Assembly (NCBI GenBank): GCA_003551865.1 | Contig: PUNU01000134.1 | Coordinates: 1 to 10,486, forward strand | DNA length: 10,486 bases | From: Syntrophomonadaceae bacterium | Lineage (GTDB): Bacteria; Bacillota_D; Dethiobacteria; DTU022 | Direction of reading: 5' to 3' | Shown: piece after piece, positions 1-7,075 of the stretch | Layout: each line of letters begins with the position of its first letter | Position numbering within the stretch: position 1 is the stretch's first letter | Made by a program: the position numbers and the translations under genes | The notes under the pieces: generated by a model | Database searches by the model: none | Seen by the model: the letters and a program-made list of their open reading frames with translations, nothing else | What the model was told of the DNA's origin: nothing

Positions 1-953
1 ATTTTCGCTTTAACATCGGCCGCGTTTTTTCCGGTAATCTGGTTTTCCATGGCCGCCGGGATCAATATATCGCAATCCAGGGCAAGCAGTTCCTGGTTGG
101 TAATCTGCTTCACGCCGGAAAAGTCCTCAAGTTTTCCGGTCTGTCTTTTATGATTAATAACTTCTTTTATATTGAGGCCGGCCGGGTCGTATACTCCACT
201 GGTGGAATCGCTAATGCCAATTATTTTACAGCCCTCTTCGGCCATCAGCAGAGCGGCAAAACCCCCTACGTTACCGGCACCCTGTATGGCCACCCTGGCC
301 CCTTTCATCGGGATATCGAGGGTCCGGGCCGCTTCTTTGGCAATATAGACACAACCGCGTGAGGTGGCTTCTTCCCGGCCGACACAACCGCCTACGGGTA
401 TTGGCTTTCCAGTAACCACACCAAATGCCGGCTCTCGCATAATCATGGTATACTCGTCGGCCATCCAGGCCATCACCTGGGCATCCGTATAAACATCCGG
501 GGCCGGAATGTCGGTTTCCGGGCCCAAAACGGTGCCCATAGACCTCACGTAACCGCGGCTTACTCTTTCCTTTTCTTTCAGGGACATTTTTCGGGGATCA
601 CAAACTACCGCTCCCTTGCCGCCGCCAAAGGGCACACCAACCAGCGAACACTTGAGGGTCATCCATATGGAAAGCGCTTTTACTTCATCGACATGAGAAT
701 CGGGGTGAAAGCGAATGCCTCCTTTAAAAGGTCCAAGAACGTTATTGTGCTGAGACCTGTAACCGGTAAAAACTTTAATCGATCCGTCGTCCATCTCCAC
801 CGGTATCGCCACCTCGACAAAACGCATCGGCACACTTAAATGTTCATAAACATCCATCGAGTACTCCAGCATTTCCACCGATTGTTTGACCAAACTGAGC
901 GTCGCCTTTAGGGTATCGTCCTGCTTATTTGCTTCTTCAACTTTTCCGCCCAT
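1..953 (-). CDS. gdhA: Glutamate dehydrogenase (Glu/Leu/Phe/Val dehydrogenase family), 3' end outside window
   Basis: This gene runs leftward off the window, so only the first 317 codons are present; the family is usually about 415-450 residues. The enzyme interconverts glutamate and 2-oxoglutarate plus ammonia in the cytoplasm. The substrate-binding and catalytic residues are all visible: K77 in PFKGGIRFHP, K101 in TLKCSL, K113 in FGGGKGAV and D153 in PAPDV. Their spacing of 24, 12 and 40 residues matches clostridial hexameric GDH. The Rossmann nucleotide-binding motif QGAGNVG is at 224-230. The acidic residue D249 ending the second strand (SDSTSG) favours NAD over NADP, which suggests a catabolic role; this is inference. 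The ATG start follows a strong AGGAGGT ribosome binding site (about 960-966) with good spacing. No stop or frameshift occurs in the visible part. Leu/Val dehydrogenases share the fold, but PFKGGIRFHP and the overall match favour glutamate as substrate. Confidence 0.93.
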   Translation of the reverse strand, partial: MGGKVEEANKQDDTLKATLSLVKQSVEMLEYSMDVYEHLSVPMRFVEVAIPVEMDDGSIKVFTGYRSQHNNVLGPFKGGIRFHPDSHVDEVKALSIWMTLKCSLVGVPFGGGKGAVVCDPRKMSLKEKERVSRGYVRSMGTVLGPETDIPAPDVYTDAQVMAWMADEYTMIMREPAFGVVTGKPIPVGGCVGREEATSRGCVYIAKEAARTLDIPMKGARVAIQGAGNVGGFAALLMAEEGCKIIGISDSTSGVYDPAGLNIKEVINHKRQTGKLEDFSGVKQITNQELLALDCDILIPAAMENQITGKNAADVKAK

Positions 954-969
954 CAAAATACCTCCTGTT

Positions 970-1077
970 TTATTTGTTTAAACCGGGCTCACCGGGGAGC
1001 AGCCGGCACAACTGTTTCCACGGCATTTTATACTTATCCGCCTCTATTCTTCGCGCCAAACTATTTTTCTCCTGCAT
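970..1077 (-). CDS. Possible small protein of 35 residues in the gdh leader, unrecognised
   Basis: An ATG-started small ORF lies immediately upstream of gdh on the same strand. Its TAA stop falls just before the gdh ribosome binding site, as expected of a translationally linked leader gene. The product is basic and partly amphipathic; it begins MQEKNSLARRIEAD and ends CRLLPGEPGLNK, and has no signal peptide or membrane segment. The third codon position is G or C in roughly 60% of codons, similar to neighbouring genes. Against it, no convincing ribosome binding site precedes the ATG (only a weak GTGG). The frame stays open upstream, so an in-frame TTG start 13 codons earlier (1116) would give about 48 residues, also with poor initiation signals. 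I recognise no family. It could be a real small protein, a leader peptide or chance. Confidence 0.35.
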   Translation of the reverse strand: MQEKNSLARRIEADKYKMPWKQLCRLLPGEPGLNK

Positions 1078-1211
1078 AATGTTACTGTTTCCACTTTTTT
1101 GGGGATGTCCTGCCAAAATGTAATTAAAAAACAACCTGTTTGTAATATTCCTGTAATGTTAAGCCTTTATAATAATAAATGAGTTGACCCCCTCTTTTTA
1201 TATATACTAAT

Positions 1212-1246
1212 TGGCGCAGTTAATCACAAGCTGCGCCACTTTTTTT
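1212..1246 (+). terminator. Rho-independent terminator, rightward, with no gene in front of it
   Basis: A perfect 8-bp GC-rich stem (TGGCGCAG at 1212-1219 with CTGCGCCA at 1231-1238) closes an 11-base loop. One C and then seven T residues follow on the + strand. The reverse strand lacks a matching T-tract, so the direction is rightward. No convincing rightward gene ends upstream of it. A perfect TATAAT lies at 1168-1173 but without a good -35 box, so a short transcript ending here is possible but unproven. It may instead block antisense transcription towards birA. Confidence 0.6.
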
Positions 1247-1424
1247 GTCTCCGTTTATGTGACCGCCGGCACCGGAAACAGAGTCAGGCGACCATTCGGG
1301 GCTGGTTCATCCAGATACTGCCATGACCATAATATTGTAGATATTAAATACCAGTTATGTCCAACAGCTAAAGCACCCGGGCCATACGTGTCAACTCATA
1401 TAAAAATCTTACCCAAGGGTCATA
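1247..1424. other. Intergenic stretch with no recognised gene
   Basis: Between the orphan terminator and the birA promoter I see no gene or RNA I can support. A rightward reading frame of 90 codons covers 1211-1483, but it begins inside the terminator hairpin, has no ribosome binding site, resembles no family and runs through the birA promoter. It does not encode the helix-turn-helix domain missing from BirA. Confidence 0.5.
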
Positions 1425-1453
1425 TTGACAATAACCACCCGCTGACATATTAT
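1425..1453 (+). promoter_or_regulatory. Sigma-A type promoter for birA-bioY
   Basis: A perfect -35 box TTGACA (1425-1430) is separated by exactly 17 bases from a -10 box TATTAT (1448-1453; one mismatch to TATAAT). Transcription would start near 1460, leaving a leader of only about 20 bases before the birA start. The leader is too short for a riboswitch. I found no clear palindromic BirA operator around it. Confidence 0.72.
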
Positions 1454-1479
1454 TCTACCAAAACCGTGAAAGCGGTGGC

Positions 1480-2286
1480 ATGATGAAAAACCATACTGAC
1501 AATAGCGATCGTTTGAACGGCGATCTGATCAAAAAAAATAACATTTATTATTTCCCGGCTGTTGATTCAACAAACCTGACCGCCCGTCGTCTCGCCGAAG
1601 AAGGTGCCCCCAGTTTTGCCACCATTATAGCCGAAGAGCAGAGTAAGGGGCGCGGCCGCCTGGGGCGTAACTGGTTCTCGCCTCCCTGCGGCGGTCTCTG
1701 GTTTTCCTTGATTTTGCGGCCTTCCCGGCTCAAGCCGGATCAAGCCCCTCCTGTTACCCTGGCAACAGCCGCTGTCTTAGCCGAACACTTCAGCAAAATC
1801 TATGCCCTTCCGGTTAAGGTGAAATGGCCCAACGATCTGCTGATCAACAGCAAAAAATTCGGCGGCATTTTAACCGAGTTAAAAAGTTACGGCAGTCACC
1901 TGGAATACCTGATTGTCGGCATCGGCCTTAATATAAACCAGCAGAAAAGCGATTTTCCGCCGGAGATAGGCCGGCAGGCCACATCTCCGGCCATTGAAAA
2001 CGGCCGGAAATTTAACCGAACCACAATGTTTCTATCACTTCGGGAAGAGCTTGTCAATGCTTACCGCCTATTTTTCGAAAGAGGATACCGGCCCTTTCAC
2101 CATCTGTGGTTAAAACATAATTTCACCCTCGGCCAAACCCTCACCGTGAAACGGGGGAATGACTCGATAAGCGGGCTGGCCGTTGATCTTACTCCCGAAG
2201 GAGCCCTCGTAATCAAAGACGGCCGGGGGCAAACACATACTATAAACTGCGGAGAAATAATGCAGTCCTGGGAGGCGGAAAAATAA
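1480..2286 (+). CDS. birA: Biotin-[acetyl-CoA-carboxylase] ligase without DNA-binding domain
   Basis: The product (268 residues) activates biotin with ATP to biotinyl-5'-AMP and transfers it to a lysine of biotin carboxyl carrier proteins in the cytoplasm. Diagnostic motifs are in order: substrate loop VDSTN (28-32), the biotinyl-AMP binding loop GRGRLGR (57-63), KWPNDL (115-120) containing the conserved lysine region, and GIGLNI (147-152). A C-terminal SH3-like domain follows (about 215-265). Bifunctional BirA repressors have roughly 60 extra N-terminal residues forming a winged helix. Here only about 24 polar residues precede the catalytic core, so this is a monofunctional ligase that probably cannot itself repress transcription. 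Two adjacent ATG codons (1480 and 1483) follow a GCGGTGG-type ribosome binding site; the first is used here but the second is equally possible. bioY starts 2 bases after its stop, making a two-gene biotin operon. Confidence 0.95.
   Translation: MMKNHTDNSDRLNGDLIKKNNIYYFPAVDSTNLTARRLAEEGAPSFATIIAEEQSKGRGRLGRNWFSPPCGGLWFSLILRPSRLKPDQAPPVTLATAAVLAEHFSKIYALPVKVKWPNDLLINSKKFGGILTELKSYGSHLEYLIVGIGLNINQQKSDFPPEIGRQATSPAIENGRKFNRTTMFLSLREELVNAYRLFFERGYRPFHHLWLKHNFTLGQTLTVKRGNDSISGLAVDLTPEGALVIKDGRGQTHTINCGEIMQSWEAEK
2271..2275 (+). promoter_or_regulatory. Ribosome binding site of bioY inside the end of birA
   Basis: GGAGG near the 3' end of birA is the only good ribosome binding site before bioY. 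The distance to the TTG codon at 2289 is 13 bases, longer than usual, but no other ATG, GTG or TTG fits better. Translation of bioY is probably coupled to birA termination. Confidence 0.5.
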
Positions 2287-2288
2287 TC

Positions 2289-2840
2289 TTGCCGCTGAAT
2301 CGGTTGATTGCCTGTGCGCTTTTTACCGCCCTGATAGCAATCCTGGCCCAAATCGCAGTACCGGTTCCCTTCAGCCCGGTTCCTTTTACCGGCCAGGTAA
2401 TCGGAGTGCTTCTGGCCGGATCGCTTCTCGGTGCTCGCGCCGGTTCTTTAACCGTTATCGCTTATCTTTTACTGGGCGCGGCCGGTGCCCCGGTTTTCTC
2501 TTTTGCCCGCGGCGGACTCTACATGATCACCGGACCTACCGGCGGATACCTGTGGGGATTTATTCCCGCCGTAATAGTAACCGGTTTGATCCTGGAAAAA
2601 ACAAAACAACCGCATTTCGTCGGGACTTTTGCCGCACTCCTACCGGCCCTCGGCATGATCTACCTTTGCGGGGCAATTCAGCTTGGCTTAATTATGCAGT
2701 ATACCATCCTGCAGGTAGTGGTAGTCGGGGTTCTCCCTTTCCTGCCCTTTGATCTGCTAAAAGCAGGCCTGGCTGCATACTTAAGCAAGCAAATTAAAAG
2801 AAGCCTGCATCAAAACAGGCTCACCCATATCCTCAAATAA
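2289..2840 (+). CDS. bioY: Biotin transporter BioY, substrate-binding (S) component of an ECF transporter
   Basis: The product is a 183-residue, very hydrophobic protein with about six membrane segments. It binds biotin in the cytoplasmic membrane and works with a shared energising module (EcfA, EcfA' and EcfT) encoded elsewhere. Family hallmarks are the N-terminal VPVPFSPVPFTGQ stretch (24-36), ARGG (73-76), the signature GPTGGYLWGF (82-91) and the charged PFDLLK motif in the last membrane segment (D154, K158). Length is normal for the family. The start is a TTG two bases after the birA stop. Adjacency to the biotin ligase supports biotin as the substrate. No biotin synthesis genes are seen, so dependence on external biotin is possible but not shown. 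The last codons contain a 6-bp hairpin (2802-2821) without a T-tract. Confidence 0.95.
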   Translation: MPLNRLIACALFTALIAILAQIAVPVPFSPVPFTGQVIGVLLAGSLLGARAGSLTVIAYLLLGAAGAPVFSFARGGLYMITGPTGGYLWGFIPAVIVTGLILEKTKQPHFVGTFAALLPALGMIYLCGAIQLGLIMQYTILQVVVVGVLPFLPFDLLKAGLAAYLSKQIKRSLHQNRLTHILK

Positions 2841-2861
2841 CCGGCGCAACCGGATCTGCCG

Positions 2862-3635
2862 TCACCTTAGTTCGTCGCCGGCCAGTAAGGCGGCACCCAG
2901 GGCCCCGGCAATCTGCGGTTCTTCAGGAACAATCATTTTTGTCTGCAGCTTTTCATTTAAAGCCTGAACTACGGCCCGGTTTTTAGCCACGCCGCCGGTT
3001 ATCATGACCGCTTCGGTCAGCCCGACCCGGTGAACCAGGCCGGCTGTGCGGTCGGCAATCGATCGGTGAAGGCCGTGAGCAATGTCTTCCCTGGGCAAAC
3101 CCCGGGCAATCAGCGAAACCACTTCAGATTCGGCAAAAACAGTACACATACTGCTGATGGCAACCGTTTCTTTGGCCTGACTGCTCAGCTCAGCCAGCTG
3201 TTCGAGATCGACTTCAAGAGCCTGGGCCATAACCTCCAGGAATCGCCCTGTGCCCGCAGCGCATTTGTCGTTCATCGCAAAATCAAGCACCCTGCCGTTT
3301 TCATTGAGGCTGATCACTTTACTGTCCTGGCCGCCTATATCTATTACCGTCCGCACATCTTTATCCCAGTAGTGCGCACCCCGCCCGTGGCAGGTGATTT
3401 CAGTAATCCTTTTATCGGCAAAATCAATACTTATGCGACCGTAGCCGGTGGCAACGCTGAAATCTAAGTCCGAACTTTCCAGCCCGGCTTTGTTCAAAGC
3501 TTCTGCCATTGCTTTTTCAGCCGCTTTTTTACTTTTCGCCCCGGTCGGCAGTATGGTATAGCATAGTATTTTGCTGTCGTCCATTATAACTACCTCTGCT
3601 GTCAGTGATCCAACATCAATTCCCGCTACGGGCAT
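2862..3635 (-). CDS. Activator ATPase of the 2-hydroxyacyl-CoA dehydratase / benzoyl-CoA reductase type (BadF/BadG/BcrA/BcrD family)
   Basis: The 257-residue product matches HgdC-type activators, ASKHA-fold ATPases. As homodimers with one bridging [4Fe-4S] cluster, these inject a low-potential electron into a partner dehydratase or reductase, at the cost of ATP. Visible motifs are the phosphate-1 loop IDVGSLTAE (6-14), IDIGGQDSK (98-106), the cluster ligand C125 in NDKCAAGTGRFLE, the second ligand C164 in SSMCTVFAESEV, and the adenosine-binding loop TGGVAKN (213-219). Length is typical (about 255-270). The ATG has a TGGAGGT ribosome binding site around 3643-3649. The gene stands alone, convergent with bioY and separated from engB by a repeat element, and no dehydratase subunit genes are in the window, so the partner and substrate cannot be named. 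Candidates are 2-hydroxyglutaryl-, lactoyl- or phenyllactyl-CoA dehydratase or an uncharacterised BcrC/HgdB-like protein. The protein would be oxygen-sensitive. Confidence 0.9.
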   Translation of the reverse strand: MPVAGIDVGSLTAEVVIMDDSKILCYTILPTGAKSKKAAEKAMAEALNKAGLESSDLDFSVATGYGRISIDFADKRITEITCHGRGAHYWDKDVRTVIDIGGQDSKVISLNENGRVLDFAMNDKCAAGTGRFLEVMAQALEVDLEQLAELSSQAKETVAISSMCTVFAESEVVSLIARGLPREDIAHGLHRSIADRTAGLVHRVGLTEAVMITGGVAKNRAVVQALNEKLQTKMIVPEEPQIAGALGAALLAGDELR

Positions 3636-3650
3636 AGAAAAACCTCCAGT

Positions 3651-3836
3651 TATTAAAAGAATTTTTGTAACTACTCAGGCCTAACCCGCTATGCCATAGG
3701 GGACGGTTCCATCGTTTTCCATAATAGAAGTCAGAGGCCAGAACCCGGATTTGTAGGAACGCTCGAACCGTCCCCATGGCGCCGCTTTTCACTCAACAAG
3801 GGCAACAGGCTGAGTAGTAACGAAATTTTTAATAAA
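3651..3836. repeat. MITE/REP-like element with nested inverted repeats
   Basis: About 185 bases of non-coding DNA are built as two nested inverted repeats. The outer arms (3651-3681 and about 3809-3836) share CTACTCAG/CTGAGTAG cores, continue outward into A/T-rich tails (TATTAAAAGAATTTTT against AAATTTTTAATAA), and are imperfect. The inner arms are GCCATAGGGGACGGTTC (3693-3709) and GAACCGTCCCCATGGC (3765-3780), identical over the 11 bases GGGGACGGTTC with a single inserted base beyond. No ORF for a transposase lies inside. From memory, GGGGACGGTTC repeats occur in multiple copies in Pelotomaculum/Desulfotomaculum-type genomes, in places beside IS200-like (REP-associated) tyrosine transposases; this is recall, not a search. 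The most likely reading is a non-autonomous element. A long hairpin regulating transcription is the alternative. Confidence 0.65.
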
Positions 3837-3939
3837 TTGTTTCTGATAAATAAGCTGCCGATTAAACCGGCATTCCAAGGCATTTTTAGAATTACCGCCG
3901 GCAATTGTAAAGTTTTGTCCTACCGGGGCCGGCATCTTT

Positions 3940-4527
3940 CTAATCGGGGAGCAGACCGTTTACCGCATGCCAGAGCCGATCTCTGCCGTAGCCGGAGCGG
4001 GCGGAAAATGGAACCAGGGGTTCCTCTTCAAACAGGCCCAGGCTTTTCCTTATAACGGTCAACTGCTTGAACATGGCCCCGCGCGAAAGTTTATCGGCTT
4101 TGGTGGCGGCAGTTACCCTGGCAATGCTGTGCAGGCGCAGCCATTCGGACATCATTTTATCATCTTCACTGGGCTCGTGGCGGCAGTCGATTAAGTGAAC
4201 ACAACCGTAAAGGTTGCTCCTGCCGCCGAGATAATCTTCAATTATTGGAGCCCAGCGCTCACGTTCCTGCTTGGAAACCTTGGCGTAACCGTAACCGGGA
4301 AGATCCACAAAACAAAACCTGCCGTTTAACAGGTAAAAGTAAAGTCCCCTGGTTTTGCCGGGAGTGGAACTGGTCCTGGCCAGGTTTTTCCGGGCCAGCA
4401 AACTGTTAATCAGGGAAGATTTACCCACATTTGAGCGCCCGATAAAAGAAATTTCGGGGAAATCCCAGTCAGGAAAATCCCGGACATTGTAAGCCGCTGC
4501 TTCCAATTGAGCCTGCCTGATCCGCAC
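3940..4527 (-). CDS. engB: Ribosome biogenesis GTP-binding protein EngB (YsxC/YihA)
   Basis: The 195-residue product is a GTPase of the TrmE-Era-EngA-EngB-Septin class needed for late assembly of the large ribosomal subunit. All G motifs are visible: G1 GRSNVGKS (30-37), G2 around STPGKTR (54-60), G3 DLPGYGYAK (75-83, the YGYA tail being typical of EngB), G4 TKADK (142-146) and G5 SARSG (175-179). Length is normal. The start is GTG at 4527, 18 bases after the lon stop, preceded by an AAGGTGG ribosome binding site in the gap, so it is almost certainly cotranscribed with lon. The lon-engB adjacency is the same as in Bacillus subtilis. No strong terminator is seen downstream; the next 300 bases hold the repeat element. 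Confidence 0.96.
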   Translation of the reverse strand: MRIRQAQLEAAAYNVRDFPDWDFPEISFIGRSNVGKSSLINSLLARKNLARTSSTPGKTRGLYFYLLNGRFCFVDLPGYGYAKVSKQERERWAPIIEDYLGGRSNLYGCVHLIDCRHEPSEDDKMMSEWLRLHSIARVTAATKADKLSRGAMFKQLTVIRKSLGLFEEEPLVPFSARSGYGRDRLWHAVNGLLPD

Positions 4528-4545
4528 TGTCGCCCACCTTTACTT

Positions 4546-6951
4546 TCAATGCCGGACGGGAGAGTCCTGATCGCCCGCCGGCATATCAATCTCGTCGCGG
4601 CCGGCGGCCTCACCCTTTTGCTTCGATTTGGCTTTAACCGGCGATTGGATCAGGGCCAGCTCCAGCACTTCGTCCATATGCTCAATCATCTTGATTTCAA
4701 CCTTGCGCCGAACATTCGCCGGAATATCGCTCATGTCCCGGCGGTTTTCTGCAGGCATCAGCATATACTTGATACCGGCACGGTGAGCGGCCAGCATCTT
4801 TTCCTTAATTCCTCCAACCGGGATAACCCGGCCGCGCAGGGTTATCTCACCGGTCATGGTGACATCGTTTCTGACCGGAGTTCTGGTTAGGGCGGAAGCA
4901 AGGGCGGTGGCCATTGCTATCCCGGCGGAAGGGCCGTCTTTTGGTATGGCTCCTTCCGGCACATGAATATGAATATCAATGTTTTCATAAAAGTTTTCTT
5001 CCAGCCCCAGCGAATCAGCCCGCGAGCGAATATAGCTCATAGCCGCCTTGGCGGATTCCTGCATAACTTCACCAAGCTGTCCGGTTAAAGTCATTTTGCC
5101 CTTGCCTTTCATTAAACTAACTTCAATCGAAAGAAGGTCGCCCCCGGTTTCCGTCCATGCCAAGCCGGTAGCCACACCAATTTCGTTCTGTTTTTCAGCC
5201 GCCCCGTAGCGGTAGCGAGGCACTCCCAAATATTTCTGCAGGTTCTGCCTGGTCAGCTTAATTTTCTTTTCCCGGTCTTTGACGACTTCCCGGGCCGCTT
5301 TTCGGCAAACAGCGGAAATGCTTCGCTCAAGGTTGCGCACCCCGGCTTCCCGGGTGTGCTCCCTGATTATACAGCGCACCGCACCTTCCGATATCTCCAG
5401 GTTTTCTTCCTGCAAACCGTTTTCTTTCAGCTGTTTTGGAATTAAAAATTGGCGGGCTATCTCAACCTTGTCTTCTTCCGTGTAGCCGGGGATGTGAATT
5501 ATCTCCATTCGATCCATCAAGGCCTGGGGAATGTTATGGTACGTATTGCCGGTGGTAATAAACATTACCTGGGACAGGTCGTACGGTATCTCGATGTAGT
5601 GATCGCTGAAAGTATAGTTTTGCTCCGGATCAAGCACCTCCAACAGGGCCGATGAAGGATCGCCCCGGAAATCGGTCGACATCTTATCGATTTCATCCAT
5701 CAAAAAAACCGGGTTCTTGGAATTGGCCTGGCGCATGCCCTGGATAATTCTACCCGGCAGGGCCCCGATATAAGTACGCCTGTGGCCGCGAATTTCCGCT
5801 TCATCCCGGACCCCGCCCAGCGAAATCCGCACAAAATTGCGTTCCAAAGCCCGGGCAACCGATTTGGCAAGCGAGGTTTTACCCACACCCGGGGGGCCAA
5901 TCAGGCAGAGAATGGGGCCCTTTAGTTTTTCCGCCAGCTGGCGCACAGCCAGGTATTCAATAATCCGCTCCTTGACCTTCTTGAGGCCGTAATGGTCTTC
6001 ATCAAGAATCTGCTCGGCCACATCAATATCAAAGCGATCCTCTGTTTCCACGGACCAGGGCAGTTCGAGCAGCCAGTCCAGGTAGGTTCTGATAACAATT
6101 CCTTCCGCTGCCGCCGGCGGCATTTTTTCCAGCCTGTCAACCTCTTTCAGCGCTTTTTCTTCCACTTCTTCCGGCAGGTTGGCCTCGGCAATTTTTTCCC
6201 GGTATTCGTCGGCCTCGGCCGTGCGCTCATCTTTTTCACCCAGCTCTTTTTGGATCGCCTTCATCTGCTCACGCAAATAATACTCCTTCTGGGTTTTTTC
6301 CATCTGCTTGCGCACCCGCATATTTATTTTGCGTTCAATTTCAAGGATCTCTATTTCCCGGCTTAGAATTTCGTTTAACTTGCCAAGGCGGGTTTCCGGA
6401 TCGACCGCTTCAAGCAGCTCCTGTTTTTGCTCGATTTTTAAGTTTAGATGAGAAGCGACAATATCGGCAAAACGGCCCGGCTCTTCAATTTCTGAAACAG
6501 TGGAAAGTGTCTCCGGCGGCACCTTCTTTCCGACCTTGATGTACTGCTCAAACTGGTCGAGCACCGTGCGCATCTGGGCCTCAATTTCCGGGGTCCGCTT
6601 TTCATCATCTTCAATAACCTCCACTTCCGCTTCGTGGAAAGAATCCCCAGACAAAAGCTCAAGCAGGCGGGCCCGGTTTAAACCTTCCACCAGGACCCGG
6701 TTAGTGCCCCCGGGCAGTTTAATCATTTGTTTGATACGGGCTACGGTCCCCAACGCGTAAAGATCTTCCTCGCCCGGATCATCCTGCTTGGCCTCTTTTT
6801 GAGAGACCAGCAGGATGCGGTTGTCCTTCATCATGGCATCTTCCAGGGCGGCAATTGAACGTTCCCGCCCGACATCAAGATGAATGACCATATTGGGAAA
6901 TACCAGTACCCCCCTCAAGGGCAGTACCGCTAACTTTTCTGTTGAAGGCAC
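4546..6951 (-). CDS. lon: ATP-dependent protease Lon (LonA type)
   Basis: The 801-residue product is a full-length LonA, a hexameric cytoplasmic protease that unfolds and degrades damaged and some regulatory proteins. Domains in order: the N-terminal substrate-recognition domain (about 8-205), a coiled-coil/helical linker (about 205-300, rich in E/K), AAA+ ATPase with Walker A GPPGVGKT (352-359) and Walker B FLMDEID (416-422), and a C-terminal serine-lysine protease domain. The catalytic dyad is S675 in KDGPSAG and K718 in GGIKEKM; their spacing of 43 equals that of E. coli Lon. It has no membrane segment, unlike LonB. The charged tail after about 770 is variable. The start is GTG at 6951 behind a GGAAGGGG ribosome binding site (6961-6968). 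It lies 124 bases downstream of clpX with a hairpin in between, and 18 bases before engB. Confidence 0.97.
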   Translation of the reverse strand: MPSTEKLAVLPLRGVLVFPNMVIHLDVGRERSIAALEDAMMKDNRILLVSQKEAKQDDPGEEDLYALGTVARIKQMIKLPGGTNRVLVEGLNRARLLELLSGDSFHEAEVEVIEDDEKRTPEIEAQMRTVLDQFEQYIKVGKKVPPETLSTVSEIEEPGRFADIVASHLNLKIEQKQELLEAVDPETRLGKLNEILSREIEILEIERKINMRVRKQMEKTQKEYYLREQMKAIQKELGEKDERTAEADEYREKIAEANLPEEVEEKALKEVDRLEKMPPAAAEGIVIRTYLDWLLELPWSVETEDRFDIDVAEQILDEDHYGLKKVKERIIEYLAVRQLAEKLKGPILCLIGPPGVGKTSLAKSVARALERNFVRISLGGVRDEAEIRGHRRTYIGALPGRIIQGMRQANSKNPVFLMDEIDKMSTDFRGDPSSALLEVLDPEQNYTFSDHYIEIPYDLSQVMFITTGNTYHNIPQALMDRMEIIHIPGYTEEDKVEIARQFLIPKQLKENGLQEENLEISEGAVRCIIREHTREAGVRNLERSISAVCRKAAREVVKDREKKIKLTRQNLQKYLGVPRYRYGAAEKQNEIGVATGLAWTETGGDLLSIEVSLMKGKGKMTLTGQLGEVMQESAKAAMSYIRSRADSLGLEENFYENIDIHIHVPEGAIPKDGPSAGIAMATALASALTRTPVRNDVTMTGEITLRGRVIPVGGIKEKMLAAHRAGIKYMLMPAENRRDMSDIPANVRRKVEIKMIEHMDEVLELALIQSPVKAKSKQKGEAAGRDEIDMPAGDQDSPVRH

Positions 6952-6980
6952 AACTAAAACCCCCTTCCGGTTTATAAGTT

Positions 6981-7024
6981 AAAGCGAGAAGCCTGATTGC
7001 CTTTGAGGATGTGCTTCCCGCTTT
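6981..7024 (-). terminator. Hairpin between clpX and lon, possible partial terminator
   Basis: Twelve-base arms at 6981-6992 and 7013-7024 pair around a 20-base loop. In leftward RNA all 12 positions pair, one as G-U; in rightward RNA the same position is an A-C mismatch. This favours function in the clpX-to-lon direction. The leftward T-tract is poor (CTTTAACTT), while the rightward side has six Ts. It could be a leaky terminator or processing site that sets lon expression below that of clpX, or a barrier to antisense transcription. No CtsR-type heptad repeat or CIRCE element was found nearby. Confidence 0.4.
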
Positions 7025-7075
7025 TTTATTTCTTGCCTATGAAAATTTTTAAGAGCCTGGGCTGCAAAGCCAATC

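Noticed and set aside
929..1123. Rightward 64-codon ORF across the gdh start and leader
   Set aside because: It overlaps the gdh start antisense and has no initiation signal. It is best read as a shadow frame.
1184..1208. TTGACC with TATACT as a promoter
   Set aside because: The spacing is only about 13 bases and transcription would start within the terminator stem.
1211..1483. Rightward 90-codon ORF before birA
   Set aside because: It starts inside the terminator hairpin, has no ribosome binding site, spans the birA promoter and resembles no protein family.
2802..2821. AGCCTG/CAGGCT hairpin at the end of bioY as a terminator
   Set aside because: Only 6 bp, inside the coding sequence, with no following T-tract on either strand.
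3837..3939. Terminator for engB or a small gene between engB and the repeat element
   Set aside because: Only scattered CCGG-rich 4-6 base stems and no T-tract in the leftward direction. The rightward ORFs here continue into engB antisense.
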